Part shown: positions 8,445-17,286 of the stretch, piece after piece | Numbering within the stretch: the stretch's first letter is position 1 | Layout: the number at the start of each line of letters is the position of its first letter | Assembly (NCBI GenBank): GCA_007116495.1 | Contig: SKIJ01000049.1 | Span: 1-56,734, forward strand | Reading direction: 5' to 3' | DNA length: 56,734 bases | Source of the DNA: Cryomorphaceae bacterium | GTDB lineage: Bacteria; Bacteroidota; Bacteroidia; Flavobacteriales; Schleiferiaceae | Notes under the pieces: model-generated | The model's input: the letters and a program-made list of their open reading frames with translations, nothing else | What the model was told of the DNA's origin: nothing | Databases searched by the model: none | Position numbers and translations under genes: made by a program

Positions 8445-9649
8445 ATGACCAGTTTATGAACAACAACCTCCCCATTAGGTGTAGTGAGCTGCAGCATGTA
8501 CAAGCCCTTAGCTACAGATCCAAAATCTAAGTGTTTTGAAAATGGCATGTCGGTAATGGTCTTTCCCGTTTTATCTACGAGTTTTACCCGAGTAAACGCC
8601 GCATCTGTATCGATTGATATTACTCCTTTACTAGGGTTAGGGTATATAGTAAACGGCATATCAGCAGTTAATTGCTCGGTGTTGAGATAGCTTTCAAGTT
8701 CAAAGCTGAACATACTTCCCACGAGATTTTGACTTCCACCGTCTTGACCGGCAAAAAAGTAAAGTGTTCCGTTTACGATAAAAGAACCGGGTGCCCAGCG
8801 ACTGAAACCGGGGTGCGGAGGCATACTGCTCCAAGTATCGTTATCGGGATTGTAACGCCAAAAGATAGATGGGTTTGTCGGTAAGTGGTTTTGTGCATCG
8901 CCACTGAGTACAAATCCGTATCCATTGTAGCTAAATTCCGTTCCGGCAGCGCGCACATCCGGCGAGAGAGCGGCAGTGTTCCAGCTGCTGTCTACCGGGT
9001 TGTAGCGATAAAAGTCATCATATATAAGCGTGCCGTGGCCTAAACCGGCAAACACGTAATCGCCAATGGCAAAATGAAAGGGATGATGCCTGCGGCTGCC
9101 CGGGAATGTTTCTAGTTCGGCCCAAGTGTCGGTATCAATATCGTACACCCACCAATCTCTCAAGTTCATTTGAAGATTGTCTCCCAACCCAACGTAGAGT
9201 TTACCGTTGTTTTGATTGATGGAAAAAACCGGATGCCGTCTTCCTTGACATGGGCACGAGGCAAGTTGTGTCCAAGTGTCGGTAGTGGGGTTGTACTTCC
9301 ATAGGTCGTTGAGTACAGTATTGCCTGTTTGCGAAAAACCAAAACCAAGATATCCTTCGCCATTGTATACATCGCCGATGGAGAAGCTGCGTCGCAAGCC
9401 GGGAAAATTATCCATTACCGACCAAGAGTCGGTAGAAGGGTCGTACCGGAAAAAATCATTGGTTGTTCCGAGCTGAGATGTTGTGCCCGTTACGACATAA
9501 CCATAGTCACCAATGCCCCAACTAACAGGGTGGTGCCTACCTAAGTTGGCATTTGGAAGGTCGGCTTTCGGTGTCCAAGTGTGCTGTGCTGAGGCACCGA
9601 AAAACAGGGAAAATGAAAGGGCAATTGTGAAAATATAAACGTTTTTCAT
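8438..9649 (-). CDS. Secreted Kelch-repeat protein with T9SS sorting domain
   Basis: 403 residues. A signal peptide (MKNVYIFTIALSFSLFFGASAQ) is followed by about six Kelch-type repeats, each with a YNP or YDI turn, then D(T/S)W, and a GG- or GL-type strand, consistent with a six-bladed beta propeller over residues 22-320. The last 80 or so residues are a type A T9SS sorting domain (FTIYPNPSKGVIS near 332, ending GEVVVHKLVIQ). The protein is probably exported and surface-attached or released. Ligand unknown. Confidence 0.88.
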   Translation of the reverse strand: MKNVYIFTIALSFSLFFGASAQHTWTPKADLPNANLGRHHPVSWGIGDYGYVVTGTTSQLGTTNDFFRYDPSTDSWSVMDNFPGLRRSFSIGDVYNGEGYLGFGFSQTGNTVLNDLWKYNPTTDTWTQLASCPCQGRRHPVFSINQNNGKLYVGLGDNLQMNLRDWWVYDIDTDTWAELETFPGSRRHHPFHFAIGDYVFAGLGHGTLIYDDFYRYNPVDSSWNTAALSPDVRAAGTEFSYNGYGFVLSGDAQNHLPTNPSIFWRYNPDNDTWSSMPPHPGFSRWAPGSFIVNGTLYFFAGQDGGSQNLVGSMFSFELESYLNTEQLTADMPFTIYPNPSKGVISIDTDAAFTRVKLVDKTGKTITDMPFSKHLDFGSVAKGLYMLQLTTPNGEVVVHKLVIQ

Positions 9650-9668
9650 TATTGGTTTTTTAGTTTAA

Positions 9669-9676
9669 CAAACGTA
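9669..9676 (-). promoter_or_regulatory. -7 element TACGTTTG for the Kelch/T9SS gene
   Basis: Exact TAnnTTTG match on the minus strand, 19 nt upstream of the ATG at 9649. Confidence 0.6.
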
Positions 9677-9750
9677 TAGTAAATGTTTAGTGTGTGCAAA
9701 TGTTCATTTATTGCTTGATATGTGTTACACAAATCCACATTTCAGGCTGT

Positions 9751-9758
9751 TATATTTG
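9751..9758 (+). promoter_or_regulatory. -7 element TATATTTG that fixes the start of the YyaL-type gene
   Basis: Exact TAnnTTTG match, 14 nt before the ATG at 9773. It lies inside the longer possible frame starting at 9722, so the longer N terminus is unlikely. Confidence 0.6.
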
Positions 9759-9772
9759 CAAAAAACAATCAC

Positions 9773-11785
9773 ATGGACAACGAACTTCACATGGCCAAGA
9801 GCCTATATTTACAACAGCACAAAGATAACCCTGTACATTGGAAACAATGGCGCTCAGACGTTTGGGAAGATGCCAAACGAAAAAATAAATTGGTCATCGT
9901 AAGTATTGGCTATTCCAGTTGCCATTGGTGTCACGTAATGGGGCACGATAGTTTTGAAAAACAAGACGTGGCCGATGTAATGAATGCGCATTTTATCAGC
10001 ATCAAAGTTGATCGAGAAGAGCGGCCAGACATTGATAGTGTTTACATGACTTCTGTACAGTTGATGTCTGGACAAGGAGGATGGCCATTAAATGTTGTTT
10101 GTCTTCCGGATAAACGACCAATTTGGGGAGCGACCTACGTGCCAAGGGAAAAGTGGATGCAAACGCTGCTGCAAATTCAAAGGCTATTTAACCAAGAACC
10201 CGAAAAAGTCCGCAAATATGCAGACGAACTACAAGAGGGACTAAAGGCTACTGAACTTTTGCCACAAGACAGTCATCACCAAGACGAGGAAATAGAAATA
10301 GACTGGCTTAGAGAAAGAGAGGCAAGGGTAATGCAAATGCGCGATCGTGAATGGGGTGGATATAATAGGGCACCAAAATTCCCCATGCCTTGGGAGCAAA
10401 TTTTTCACTTGATGTCGGCGGAGGAGTTTCAACTGCACGAAATGGAAACGCACATACACAACACCCTGCAGAAAATGAAAGACGGTGGAATATACGACGT
10501 TTTGGGCGGAGGGTTTTGCCGCTATGCCGTTGATGGTCGTTGGAAAGTGCCGCACTTCGAAAAGATGCTGTACGACAACGCTCAATTGCTCAATGTATAC
10601 AGCATTGCCGGCCGTAGAACCAACAACAATGATTTTCGAGAGGTTCTTTACGGCATCAATCAAACCTTACAGGCGGATTTTCTCAATTCAAACGGACTTT
10701 ACGGTTCTGCCATTGACGCCGATTCTGAGGGTGAAGAGGGAAAGTACTACACATGGACGAAGGAAGAATTAAGGGACATCGCAGGTGATGATTACTCAAT
10801 TTTAGAAACGGTGTACGACCTCAACGAACCATGGGAAGATCGGTATATTTTATTTCGACGTAAAGATAACAAAGCAGCGGCAAAAACACTGGATGTAAGC
10901 GAAGGTGAACTAGAATCAACACTCAAAAATGTCCACGAAAAGCTGCTTGAGGTAAGAAAGAAAAGGGTTGCACCTGCAATTGATCGCAAGAGCGTTGCCG
11001 GGTGGAATGGACTGCTCATTACCGGTTTTGTTCATGCTTACAAGGCTACGGGAGTCGAAACGTGGAAAATCCAAGCAGAAGATTTAGCCAATAGCGCTGC
11101 GAAACACTTGAAAAAAGACGGCCAATGGTATCGCATCAACAGCGAAGGAGAAACATATAACCCTGCACAATTAGAAGATGTTGCTGCACTTGCACAAGGT
11201 TACTTGTCGCTCTTTACCGTAACCGGAAAAGATAAATGGTTTACTGAAGCTGAGTTATTGGTAGATATTGCCCTTTCAAAATTCAGCGATGATGACAGTC
11301 CGTTCTTTTTTACGACTGCTAACGACAGTGAACACGTCATACAACGTGGGAGAGATTTAGAAGACAACGTGATACCCTCGCCAAATGCTCTGATGGCCGA
11401 TGCGTTGCGTTTGTTCTGCTCGGTAACGTATAAACCCGAATTGGAAAGCCGTTGGAAAGCCATGGTAAAACGAGCCGGGGCCATTAGCCGTGAGGTGAAG
11501 AGTGGTTTTTATCTGTGGGGTGTCCTCTTTTTGAAAATGGCAACAGACAACCACAGGGAATGGGTTATCAGCGGAGAAAAAAGCGCGTCGCTGTTAACGA
11601 AAATCATCCCAACGTTTCACGATTTTCACACTGATTTGTTTGTGTTAACCGAAGCATCAAATCATCAACACGCATTATTCCAAGGGCGATGGCAGAAAGA
11701 GATACGTCATTTTGTATGTCAAGGAAAGCACTGTAATGCTCCTGTAGATACGGTTGAGGAGGCGCTTGAACTTTGTCGTCAATAA
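9773..11785 (+). CDS. YyaL/SPATA20-type protein: thioredoxin-like DUF255 plus (alpha/alpha)6-barrel-like region
   Basis: 670 residues from the ATG at 9773. The N-terminal 160 or so residues are a thioredoxin-like domain with a CHWC active-site motif (Cys50, Cys53, in SSCHWCHVMGHDSFE) and the family segment VDREERPDID. The remainder resembles glycoside-epimerase or cellobiose-epimerase (alpha/alpha)6 barrels (GGGFCRYAVDGRWKVPHFEKMLYDNAQL, later WNGLLITGFVHAYK). Members are widespread and their reaction is not settled. No signal peptide, so probably cytosolic. Single-gene unit with its own promoter. Confidence 0.9.
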   Translation: MDNELHMAKSLYLQQHKDNPVHWKQWRSDVWEDAKRKNKLVIVSIGYSSCHWCHVMGHDSFEKQDVADVMNAHFISIKVDREERPDIDSVYMTSVQLMSGQGGWPLNVVCLPDKRPIWGATYVPREKWMQTLLQIQRLFNQEPEKVRKYADELQEGLKATELLPQDSHHQDEEIEIDWLREREARVMQMRDREWGGYNRAPKFPMPWEQIFHLMSAEEFQLHEMETHIHNTLQKMKDGGIYDVLGGGFCRYAVDGRWKVPHFEKMLYDNAQLLNVYSIAGRRTNNNDFREVLYGINQTLQADFLNSNGLYGSAIDADSEGEEGKYYTWTKEELRDIAGDDYSILETVYDLNEPWEDRYILFRRKDNKAAAKTLDVSEGELESTLKNVHEKLLEVRKKRVAPAIDRKSVAGWNGLLITGFVHAYKATGVETWKIQAEDLANSAAKHLKKDGQWYRINSEGETYNPAQLEDVAALAQGYLSLFTVTGKDKWFTEAELLVDIALSKFSDDDSPFFFTTANDSEHVIQRGRDLEDNVIPSPNALMADALRLFCSVTYKPELESRWKAMVKRAGAISREVKSGFYLWGVLFLKMATDNHREWVISGEKSASLLTKIIPTFHDFHTDLFVLTEASNHQHALFQGRWQKEIRHFVCQGKHCNAPVDTVEEALELCRQ

Positions 11786-11887
11786 ATGTTCAGATTCAAA
11801 AAACTCAAATTAACAGAACAGATTTGCCAATTTTTTGTCATTGAAATAGGCCATTGGTTCAATTGCGATTGGGCCACTTGTAAGCCG

Positions 11888-11895
11888 TATATTTG
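11888..11895 (+). promoter_or_regulatory. -7 element TATATTTG for ahcY
   Basis: Exact TAnnTTTG match, 21 nt upstream of the ATG at 11917. A TTG lies at 11863-11865, 22 nt upstream, slightly longer than the usual -33/-7 spacing. Confidence 0.6.
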
Positions 11896-11916
11896 CAAAC
11901 TCAAAAACAAATTTTA

Positions 11917-13230
11917 ATGAGCACGAATGTAGACAATTACATCCCATACAAAGTTAAAGACATCTCTTTGGCAGAATGGGGAAGAAACGAAATCGAATTA
12001 GCAGAAGCTGAAATGCCGGGCTTAATGGCATTACGCGAAGAATATGGAAAGGAGAAGCCCTTAAAAGGTGCTCGAATCGCCGGGTGTTTGCACATGACCA
12101 TTCAAACAGCAGTTTTGATTGAGACATTGGTAGAATTGGGCGCCGATGTAACCTGGAGCTCCTGCAACATTTATTCAACGCAAGATCAAGCGGCAGCAGC
12201 AATTGCAGCCGCCGGCATTCCCGTTTATGCTTGGAAAGGAATGACCGAGGAAGAGTTTGACTGGTGTATCGAGCAGACCCTTTTCTTTGGCGAAGACCGT
12301 CAACCACTCAACATGATTCTCGACGATGGTGGAGACCTTACCAATATGGTTTTAGATCGCTATCCCGAGTTGACTAAAGGCATCAACGGCTTGTCTGAAG
12401 AAACCACCACCGGCGTTCACCGCCTCTATGAGCGCATGAAAAAAGGGACGTTGCCGATGCCCGCCATCAACGTCAATGATTCTGTAACCAAATCGAAGTT
12501 TGACAACAAATACGGCTGTAAAGAATCCGCGGTTGACGCCATTCGTCGCGCTACTGACGTTATGATGGCTGGTAAAGTGGCCGTTGTTGCAGGGTACGGA
12601 GACGTTGGTAAAGGAACAGCCGCGTCTTTGAGAGGTGCCGGAGCTCGTGTCATTGTAACGGAAATCGACCCCATCTGCGCGCTTCAAGCGGCAATGGATG
12701 GGTTTGCCGTTAAGAAAATGACCAATGCCATTCCGGAAGCTGACATCGTTATTACAGCCACCGGTAACCGCGATATTGTAACGGCTGAGCACTTTAAGCT
12801 GATGAAAGATAAGACCATCGTTTGTAACATTGGTCATTTCGACAACGAAATTGATGTGGCGTGGCTCAACAAGAACAGCGATGCGCACATTGAAATCAAA
12901 GCTCAAGTCGACAAGTACACCATCAACGGTAAAGATATTCTCTTACTTGCTCAAGGGCGTTTGGTTAACCTCGGTTGCGCTACCGGTCACCCATCATTTG
13001 TGATGAGTAACTCGTTTACCAATCAAGTATTGGCACAAATCGAGTTGTGGAACTATGCCGATAATTACAAAAACGAAGTGTACACACTTCCTAAGCACCT
13101 CGATGAAAAAGTGGCCGCACTTCACTTGGAAAAAATTGGTGTGGAGCTGGAAACGCTTTCCTCTGAACAAGCTGAGTACATCGGCGTACAGCAAGAGGGA
13201 CCGTATAAGCCGGAATACTATCGCTATTAA
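11917..13230 (+). CDS. ahcY: Adenosylhomocysteinase (S-adenosyl-L-homocysteine hydrolase)
   Basis: Hydrolyses S-adenosylhomocysteine to adenosine and homocysteine, clearing the methyltransferase product and feeding the methyl cycle. 437 residues from the ATG at 11917. A TTG at 11893 is excluded because it overlaps the -7 box. Visible family elements: [28 protein letters not shown], the NAD-binding [18 protein letters not shown], and the C-terminal tail ending [11 protein letters not shown] strong intrinsic terminator follows directly, so it is transcribed alone. Confidence 0.98.
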   Translation: MSTNVDNYIPYKVKDISLAEWGRNEIELAEAEMPGLMALREEYGKEKPLKGARIAGCLHMTIQTAVLIETLVELGADVTWSSCNIYSTQDQAAAAIAAAGIPVYAWKGMTEEEFDWCIEQTLFFGEDRQPLNMILDDGGDLTNMVLDRYPELTKGINGLSEETTTGVHRLYERMKKGTLPMPAINVNDSVTKSKFDNKYGCKESAVDAIRRATDVMMAGKVAVVAGYGDVGKGTAASLRGAGARVIVTEIDPICALQAAMDGFAVKKMTNAIPEADIVITATGNRDIVTAEHFKLMKDKTIVCNIGHFDNEIDVAWLNKNSDAHIEIKAQVDKYTINGKDILLLAQGRLVNLGCATGHPSFVMSNSFTNQVLAQIELWNYADNYKNEVYTLPKHLDEKVAALHLEKIGVELETLSSEQAEYIGVQQEGPYKPEYYRY

Positions 13231-13238
13231 TTGCCAAT

Positions 13239-13268
13239 ACGGGGAGGTCGTATTACCTCCCCGTTTTT
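13239..13268 (+). terminator. Intrinsic terminator after ahcY
   Basis: Perfect 10-bp stem (ACGGGGAGGT at 13239-13248, ACCTCCCCGT at 13255-13264), 6-nt loop, followed by a T-rich run. It begins 8 nt after the ahcY stop codon. Confidence 0.9.
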
Positions 13269-13297
13269 ATTTTTAGCAATAACAGCAATATAGCGTC

Positions 13298-14158
13298 ATG
13301 TCAAAACTTAGAAAGATAACCGAAAAATGGCGAAATAAGTACCGTTTGGTTATCCTTAATGATGAAAACTTTGAGGAAAAGCTTTCGCTTAAGCTTTCCA
13401 GATTGAACGTTTTTGTCATTATTTCATTGGGAAGTGTAATATTGATTACCGGTACCATAATTCTCATTGCGTTTACTCCACTTCGCGAATATATACCAGG
13501 CTATTCCTCAACAGCGCTAAAGCGCCAGGCATACAACAATGCGATTCGCGTAGATTCCTTAGAAACCTCACTGGCGCAATATCAACAGTATTTAAACATC
13601 ATAAAAGGTGTCGTTTCCGATGAGCCCATTGAATACATTGGCGATACCATAGAGCGCACACCGTCAAATGTTACGGCATCGGCCATTACACTTGAGCCTA
13701 GTAAACAAGATAGCTTACTCAGGCTTCAGGTAGAGCAGGAAGAAGCGTTTAACCTACAAGGTAGTGATGTGCGTTCAAATCCATTGTTGAGTTACGTCTT
13801 TTTTACACCCGTTCGCGGGGAGATTATTCAAGGTTTCTCACCGGAAGAAAACCACTTTGCGGTAGACATAGTTACTAAGACTAATGAGCCGGTTAAGTCA
13901 TGCCTCAAAGGCACGGTGCTGTTTGCAGAATTTTCTGCACAAACAGGTTATACCATCGTTGTACAACACGCCAATAATTTAACCTCCATATACAAACACA
14001 ACAGTACGCTGTTTAAAAAACAGGGAGATCGTGTTCGTGCCGGTGAGGTTATTGCCATCATTGGAAATACCGGCGAGCTCACAACCGGTCCACACCTTCA
14101 CTTTGAGCTTTGGTATAATGGACAACCCATTAACCCGGAAGATTTTCTTCGGTTTTAG
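13298..14158 (+). CDS. M23 family (LytM-type) membrane-anchored peptidase
   Basis: 286 residues. A short cytoplasmic N terminus is followed by one transmembrane helix (about residues 36-60), a polar, partly coiled linker (70-155), and a C-terminal M23 domain. Zinc ligands and catalytic residues are present: His186 and Asp190 in ENHFAVDIV, and His266/His268 in GPHLHFELW. It could therefore cleave peptidoglycan cross-bridges rather than act only as an activator. The domain is on the periplasmic side. The family acts in cell division and wall remodelling; the specific role here is unknown. Confidence 0.9.
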   Translation: MSKLRKITEKWRNKYRLVILNDENFEEKLSLKLSRLNVFVIISLGSVILITGTIILIAFTPLREYIPGYSSTALKRQAYNNAIRVDSLETSLAQYQQYLNIIKGVVSDEPIEYIGDTIERTPSNVTASAITLEPSKQDSLLRLQVEQEEAFNLQGSDVRSNPLLSYVFFTPVRGEIIQGFSPEENHFAVDIVTKTNEPVKSCLKGTVLFAEFSAQTGYTIVVQHANNLTSIYKHNSTLFKKQGDRVRAGEVIAIIGNTGELTTGPHLHFELWYNGQPINPEDFLRF

Positions 14159-14171
14159 AACGCATTTTTGT

Positions 14172-14939
14172 TCAGCTAAATGCAATGCCCTTCGCTTTAA
14201 AGCGCTCGAATGTTTCCCAATCAATGCTCAATAGAATAGCACCCTCACTGTATGGCGCAACTTCGTAAGTGTTGTAAAAAAAGTGAATCCCATTCTCGTC
14301 TATCATATAATTTTCGGGCAAGTAAAAGGTATCGTTATCAAACCAGTAACCCTCGGCTTCGAAGGAGTCATCCGCGGATAAAGACTTGTTTTTTCGAAAT
14401 ACACTCTCAGCATACGTCGTAAACGCTTTCGCGTCGCTGATAAGCTCCTGCCAAGGTATCATACGCCCATCATCGGTCGTAAATAATCGGTGAATGTGAT
14501 GATTATTAGGATGTGCGCCCCCGGTAAATGAGTAATCTGAAATGCTCACCCCTACAAAGCCTGCCTTGTTGTAATTCACAACAGCCATGCGCTCTAATTC
14601 CCAAGGCATGTCGTACATCGGGATTTCTTCAATAAGACGAGCATATTCTTCTACGCTCTCCTCGATAAACGCATCCAAGCTGCCGTAGTTATTTGTCCCA
14701 ATGGTAAGCATCAAACTATCAACCTGTTTTTGAATCAGATCTGAATCAGCAAAACGCAGCGACTTCAAATGAATGTGCAAACAACTGCTCTCGCAATCTC
14801 CCACAGTTTTATCTACAAACTGATAATCAAAGGATAGCGTATCTGATGATGGGGTTTCGCCACTTGTTCCGGTTTCTTGTTGGCACGCAACGAGAATGGA
14901 TAAAACAAGTATTGTGGTAAATCTTAGAAAATCATTCAT
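14172..14939 (-). CDS. Lipoprotein with DUF3298 (RsiV-like) domain
   Basis: 255 residues from the ATG at 14939. That start gives a lipoprotein signal (MNDFLRFTTILVLSILVAC) with the lipidated Cys at 19; a GTG at 14969 would extend it by ten residues without improving the signal. The DUF4163/DUF3298 hallmark YSFTGGAHPNN is visible, as in RsiV-type periplasmic domains, but there is no adjacent sigma factor gene and no cytoplasmic anti-sigma segment, so a stand-alone periplasmic role is more likely. Converges with the M23 gene, 13 bp away. Confidence 0.8.
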   Translation of the reverse strand: MNDFLRFTTILVLSILVACQQETGTSGETPSSDTLSFDYQFVDKTVGDCESSCLHIHLKSLRFADSDLIQKQVDSLMLTIGTNNYGSLDAFIEESVEEYARLIEEIPMYDMPWELERMAVVNYNKAGFVGVSISDYSFTGGAHPNNHHIHRLFTTDDGRMIPWQELISDAKAFTTYAESVFRKNKSLSADDSFEAEGYWFDNDTFYLPENYMIDENGIHFFYNTYEVAPYSEGAILLSIDWETFERFKAKGIAFS

Positions 14940-14995
14940 AATATTTCGGGTTAATGCGCTCGATGGCACAATTTGATCGTATAAGGATGTGTCTT

Positions 14996-15003
14996 CAAAG
15001 GTA
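14996..15003 (-). promoter_or_regulatory. -7 element TACCTTTG for the DUF3298 lipoprotein gene
   Basis: Exact TAnnTTTG match on the minus strand, 56 nt upstream of the ATG at 14939. A near-match (TACCTTTA, 15040-15047) lies on the plus strand 17 nt before the divergent gene at 15065. Confidence 0.45.
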
Positions 15004-15064
15004 ATGCGAAAGCCGCTTTATAGAGATAAAAAAACGCCTTACCTTTACATCAAATTTTTTTTAA

Positions 15065-15814
15065 ATGAAGTTTATCGTAACAGCAGTATTATCTGTTCTT
15101 GGTGTTTCAAGCATTTTTGCGCAAGGTAATGGCGCTACAGAGCGTGAGTGGAAAGATAAATTACAAGATAATTACGACTTGTACGTACGCAATGTAAAGT
15201 TTCAAAAAGCCCATCAGCCATGGATAGACGTTCACTTTGGATTAAACAATTGGTTAAACGAAGACTTTTCTTTGGCAGATGGAGCTGAAGAAGCCGAGCT
15301 TTTGCGTTCGTGGGCGTGGAAGTTTGGAATGGGTGGAAAGTATCGGGTAGAAAACACACCTGTGGTGCTGCAATATGGCCTTCAATTTAGTGTGCATCGC
15401 TTAGGTCTTGCAGATGACAACGCACTGGAGAAATATAGCGATGAGATACGTATCGAACCGGTCGACTTAGATATGATTCGCAGTCGGTTTGTAGTAAGTT
15501 ATATGAATGTTCCGTTGATGGTGCACCTAGATTTTAGTGATTATGGCATCGACAATGGATTTACCGTAGGAGTTGGCGCAGAAGTAGGCATGCGCATTAA
15601 TAGTTATCAGCGGCTTACCTACAACGATGGCTTTGGCGATGAGACAACGTTAACGCAAAAAGGAGAGTTTTACTTTCAGCGGTGGCGATATGGTTTAGCC
15701 CTTCAAATAGGCTACGGAAAATACAAATTATCAGCTGGATATGATCTCAATCCGGTTTTTCATTCCGGCCCCAATGCGCAAATGGCGTATGTTCTTTTAG
15801 GCATTGTACTCTAA
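15065..15814 (+). CDS. Outer-membrane beta-barrel protein
   Basis: 249 residues with a signal peptide (MKFIVTAVLSVLGVSSIFAQ). The mature part has alternating hydrophobic/aromatic beta strands, a PorT-like segment MNVPLMVHLDF near 157 and glycine-rich turns (FTVGVGAEVGMRIN), and ends in a hydrophobic strand (AYVLLGIVL). This pattern fits small 8-10-stranded outer-membrane barrels. No ligand or partner can be read from the context; the neighbours on both sides point away from it. Confidence 0.7.
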   Translation: MKFIVTAVLSVLGVSSIFAQGNGATEREWKDKLQDNYDLYVRNVKFQKAHQPWIDVHFGLNNWLNEDFSLADGAEEAELLRSWAWKFGMGGKYRVENTPVVLQYGLQFSVHRLGLADDNALEKYSDEIRIEPVDLDMIRSRFVVSYMNVPLMVHLDFSDYGIDNGFTVGVGAEVGMRINSYQRLTYNDGFGDETTLTQKGEFYFQRWRYGLALQIGYGKYKLSAGYDLNPVFHSGPNAQMAYVLLGIVL

Positions 15815-15900
15815 TTTAGTGTGTCCACTTAGTACATTAACTGCGTTGTGACCCCTCATGATATAGGTTGCCTTCGGTTAGTTACATTTCACTTATTTTG

Positions 15901-17094
15901 TTAATAAAGGAAGCCAAAAAGCCACAGCGGGATTCTGTTGTGGTTGCCGATTTCAATATCATCTAAGACAGTAAATGCGTTTTCAACGTCTTTGATTTGC
16001 TTGTTTGTTTTGTTTTTGCCTCCTATTTCAAACGTTAGTTTTTCATCTATCATAAAATCACCGTTATCTGTATAGGTGATATGATTTTTATTTTTTAATT
16101 GATTGATAAAAAACGTTTCGCGAAGGTTGCCTTTGTCTGCTTCGTTCCCGTGGAGTGCGTAGGATAGATTGGTGTTTTCCAGATAAATCTTCTCAGGCTT
16201 TTGCAATTGACTTATTCCATAAGTATCGCGAAAAAGATTAATGGTAAGTCGCGATTCGTTTAAGAAGTGAAGATAAGAAACCAAGGTGTTTCGATTTATC
16301 TGAATTTTTTGACTGAGTTTACTCACGTTGGGCTTGAATGGCACCGAACGAGCAATTATTTGAAGTAGCTGTTTGATTTTGTGAACATAAGCAATATCCA
16401 TTTTTCGCAATAATGGAAGTTCAACCTCCAAAATAAAGTTAACAACTTCAGCAACTTTGCTGTGATAAAGTAATTCGTCTTCTAAAAAGAATGGATAATA
16501 TCCTGATTTGAGGTACGTGGAAAAGTATTTTAAAGGTTTGATTTCTTCTGTTATAGACAATGCCGCTTGTTGATGGTTGGTTAGTATATCAGTTAATTCA
16601 AAAATGGGGAATTGCTTGTTTTCTGTAAGATTAAGGTACTCACGAAACGACAATCCTTGCATGTTGTAGTGAATGGCTCTGCGACTTAAATCGGCTCGTG
16701 CATTAATTATTTCCAGAAGAGAAGAACCGGTAAAGACAACTTGAAGTTCGGGGTAATCGTCGTAGATGTTTTTAAACTCTTGCGACCAATTGTTGTACTT
16801 GTGAACTTCGTCAATAAACAGATACTTTCCACCACGCTTTACAAATGCATTAGCCAAATCAACCAACTTGTTTTCTGAAAACCATAAATCGTCTAAACTT
16901 ACATAAAGACGTTCACTTGGGTTTTGGGTGTATTTCTGCAAATACTGGAGCATCATGGTTGTTTTTCCCACACCTCTGGCTCCACGAATACCTATCAACC
17001 GAGCGTTCCAAGCCATATTGTCCATAAGGCTTCTTTGGAATCCGGGGGAAATGGCTTTGATTTTCTTTTCTGATTTTTCAAGGAGTGAATCCAT
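15901..17094 (-). CDS. AAA-family ATPase with DUF4143 (AAA_14 type)
   Basis: 397 residues. Walker A is GARGVGKTTMML near residue 38; Walker B is YLFIDEVHKYNNW near 92; a sensor-like FTGSSLLEI lies near 121. The C-terminal half is the DUF4143 region, with a winged-helix-like middle (IQINRNTLVSYLHFLNES). This family is common in accessory regions of Bacteroidota and archaea; its cellular role is unresolved. It is monocistronic. Its promoter is embedded between two copies of a TTGCTTA-N6-TAAGCAA palindrome, which suggests tight repression. Confidence 0.85.
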   Translation of the reverse strand: MDSLLEKSEKKIKAISPGFQRSLMDNMAWNARLIGIRGARGVGKTTMMLQYLQKYTQNPSERLYVSLDDLWFSENKLVDLANAFVKRGGKYLFIDEVHKYNNWSQEFKNIYDDYPELQVVFTGSSLLEIINARADLSRRAIHYNMQGLSFREYLNLTENKQFPIFELTDILTNHQQAALSITEEIKPLKYFSTYLKSGYYPFFLEDELLYHSKVAEVVNFILEVELPLLRKMDIAYVHKIKQLLQIIARSVPFKPNVSKLSQKIQINRNTLVSYLHFLNESRLTINLFRDTYGISQLQKPEKIYLENTNLSYALHGNEADKGNLRETFFINQLKNKNHITYTDNGDFMIDEKLTFEIGGKNKTNKQIKDVENAFTVLDDIEIGNHNRIPLWLFGFLY

Positions 17095-17095
17095 A

Positions 17096-17117
17096 ATTGC
17101 TTATTAGAGTAAGCAAA
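17096..17117. promoter_or_regulatory. Palindrome copy 1 (start-proximal) at the AAA ATPase promoter
   Basis: Arms ATTGCTTA (17096-17103) and TAAGCAAA (17110-17117) with a 6-nt spacer give a 7-bp perfect inverted repeat. It sits between the -7 element and the start codon, where a bound repressor would block transcription. Confidence 0.6.
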
Positions 17118-17121
17118 ATTA
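17114..17121 (-). promoter_or_regulatory. -7 element TAATTTTG for the AAA ATPase gene
   Basis: Exact TAnnTTTG match on the minus strand, 19 nt upstream of the ATG at 17094. Its 3' end shares 4 bases with palindrome copy 1, so binding there would occlude the promoter. Confidence 0.6.
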
Positions 17122-17128
17122 CAAAAAA

Positions 17129-17150
17129 ATTGCTTAACACAGTAAGCAAT
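17129..17150. promoter_or_regulatory. Palindrome copy 2 (distal) at the AAA ATPase promoter
   Basis: Perfect 8-bp inverted repeat: ATTGCTTA (17129-17136), 6-nt spacer, TAAGCAAT (17143-17150). Its centre lies 33 bp from the centre of copy 1, about three helical turns, so two dimers could bind on the same DNA face. It covers the region where a -33 box would be. Confidence 0.6.
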
Positions 17151-17286
17151 TTGAAAAAAGGTCTTCAAGATCACAGAAAAAACTTGACCACTTTATCGAA
17201 TTCTGTGAAAAGACGTTCTATTCGTTTGTGATTGTAATCTCCAGTCGCTTGTTATACTCTATTTTTACAACCGTTACGGGCAGACT

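Noticed and set aside
12352-12906. 184-codon open frame antisense to ahcY
   Set aside because: Lies entirely inside ahcY, which is full length with all family motifs; no promoter or recognisable domain on the antisense strand.
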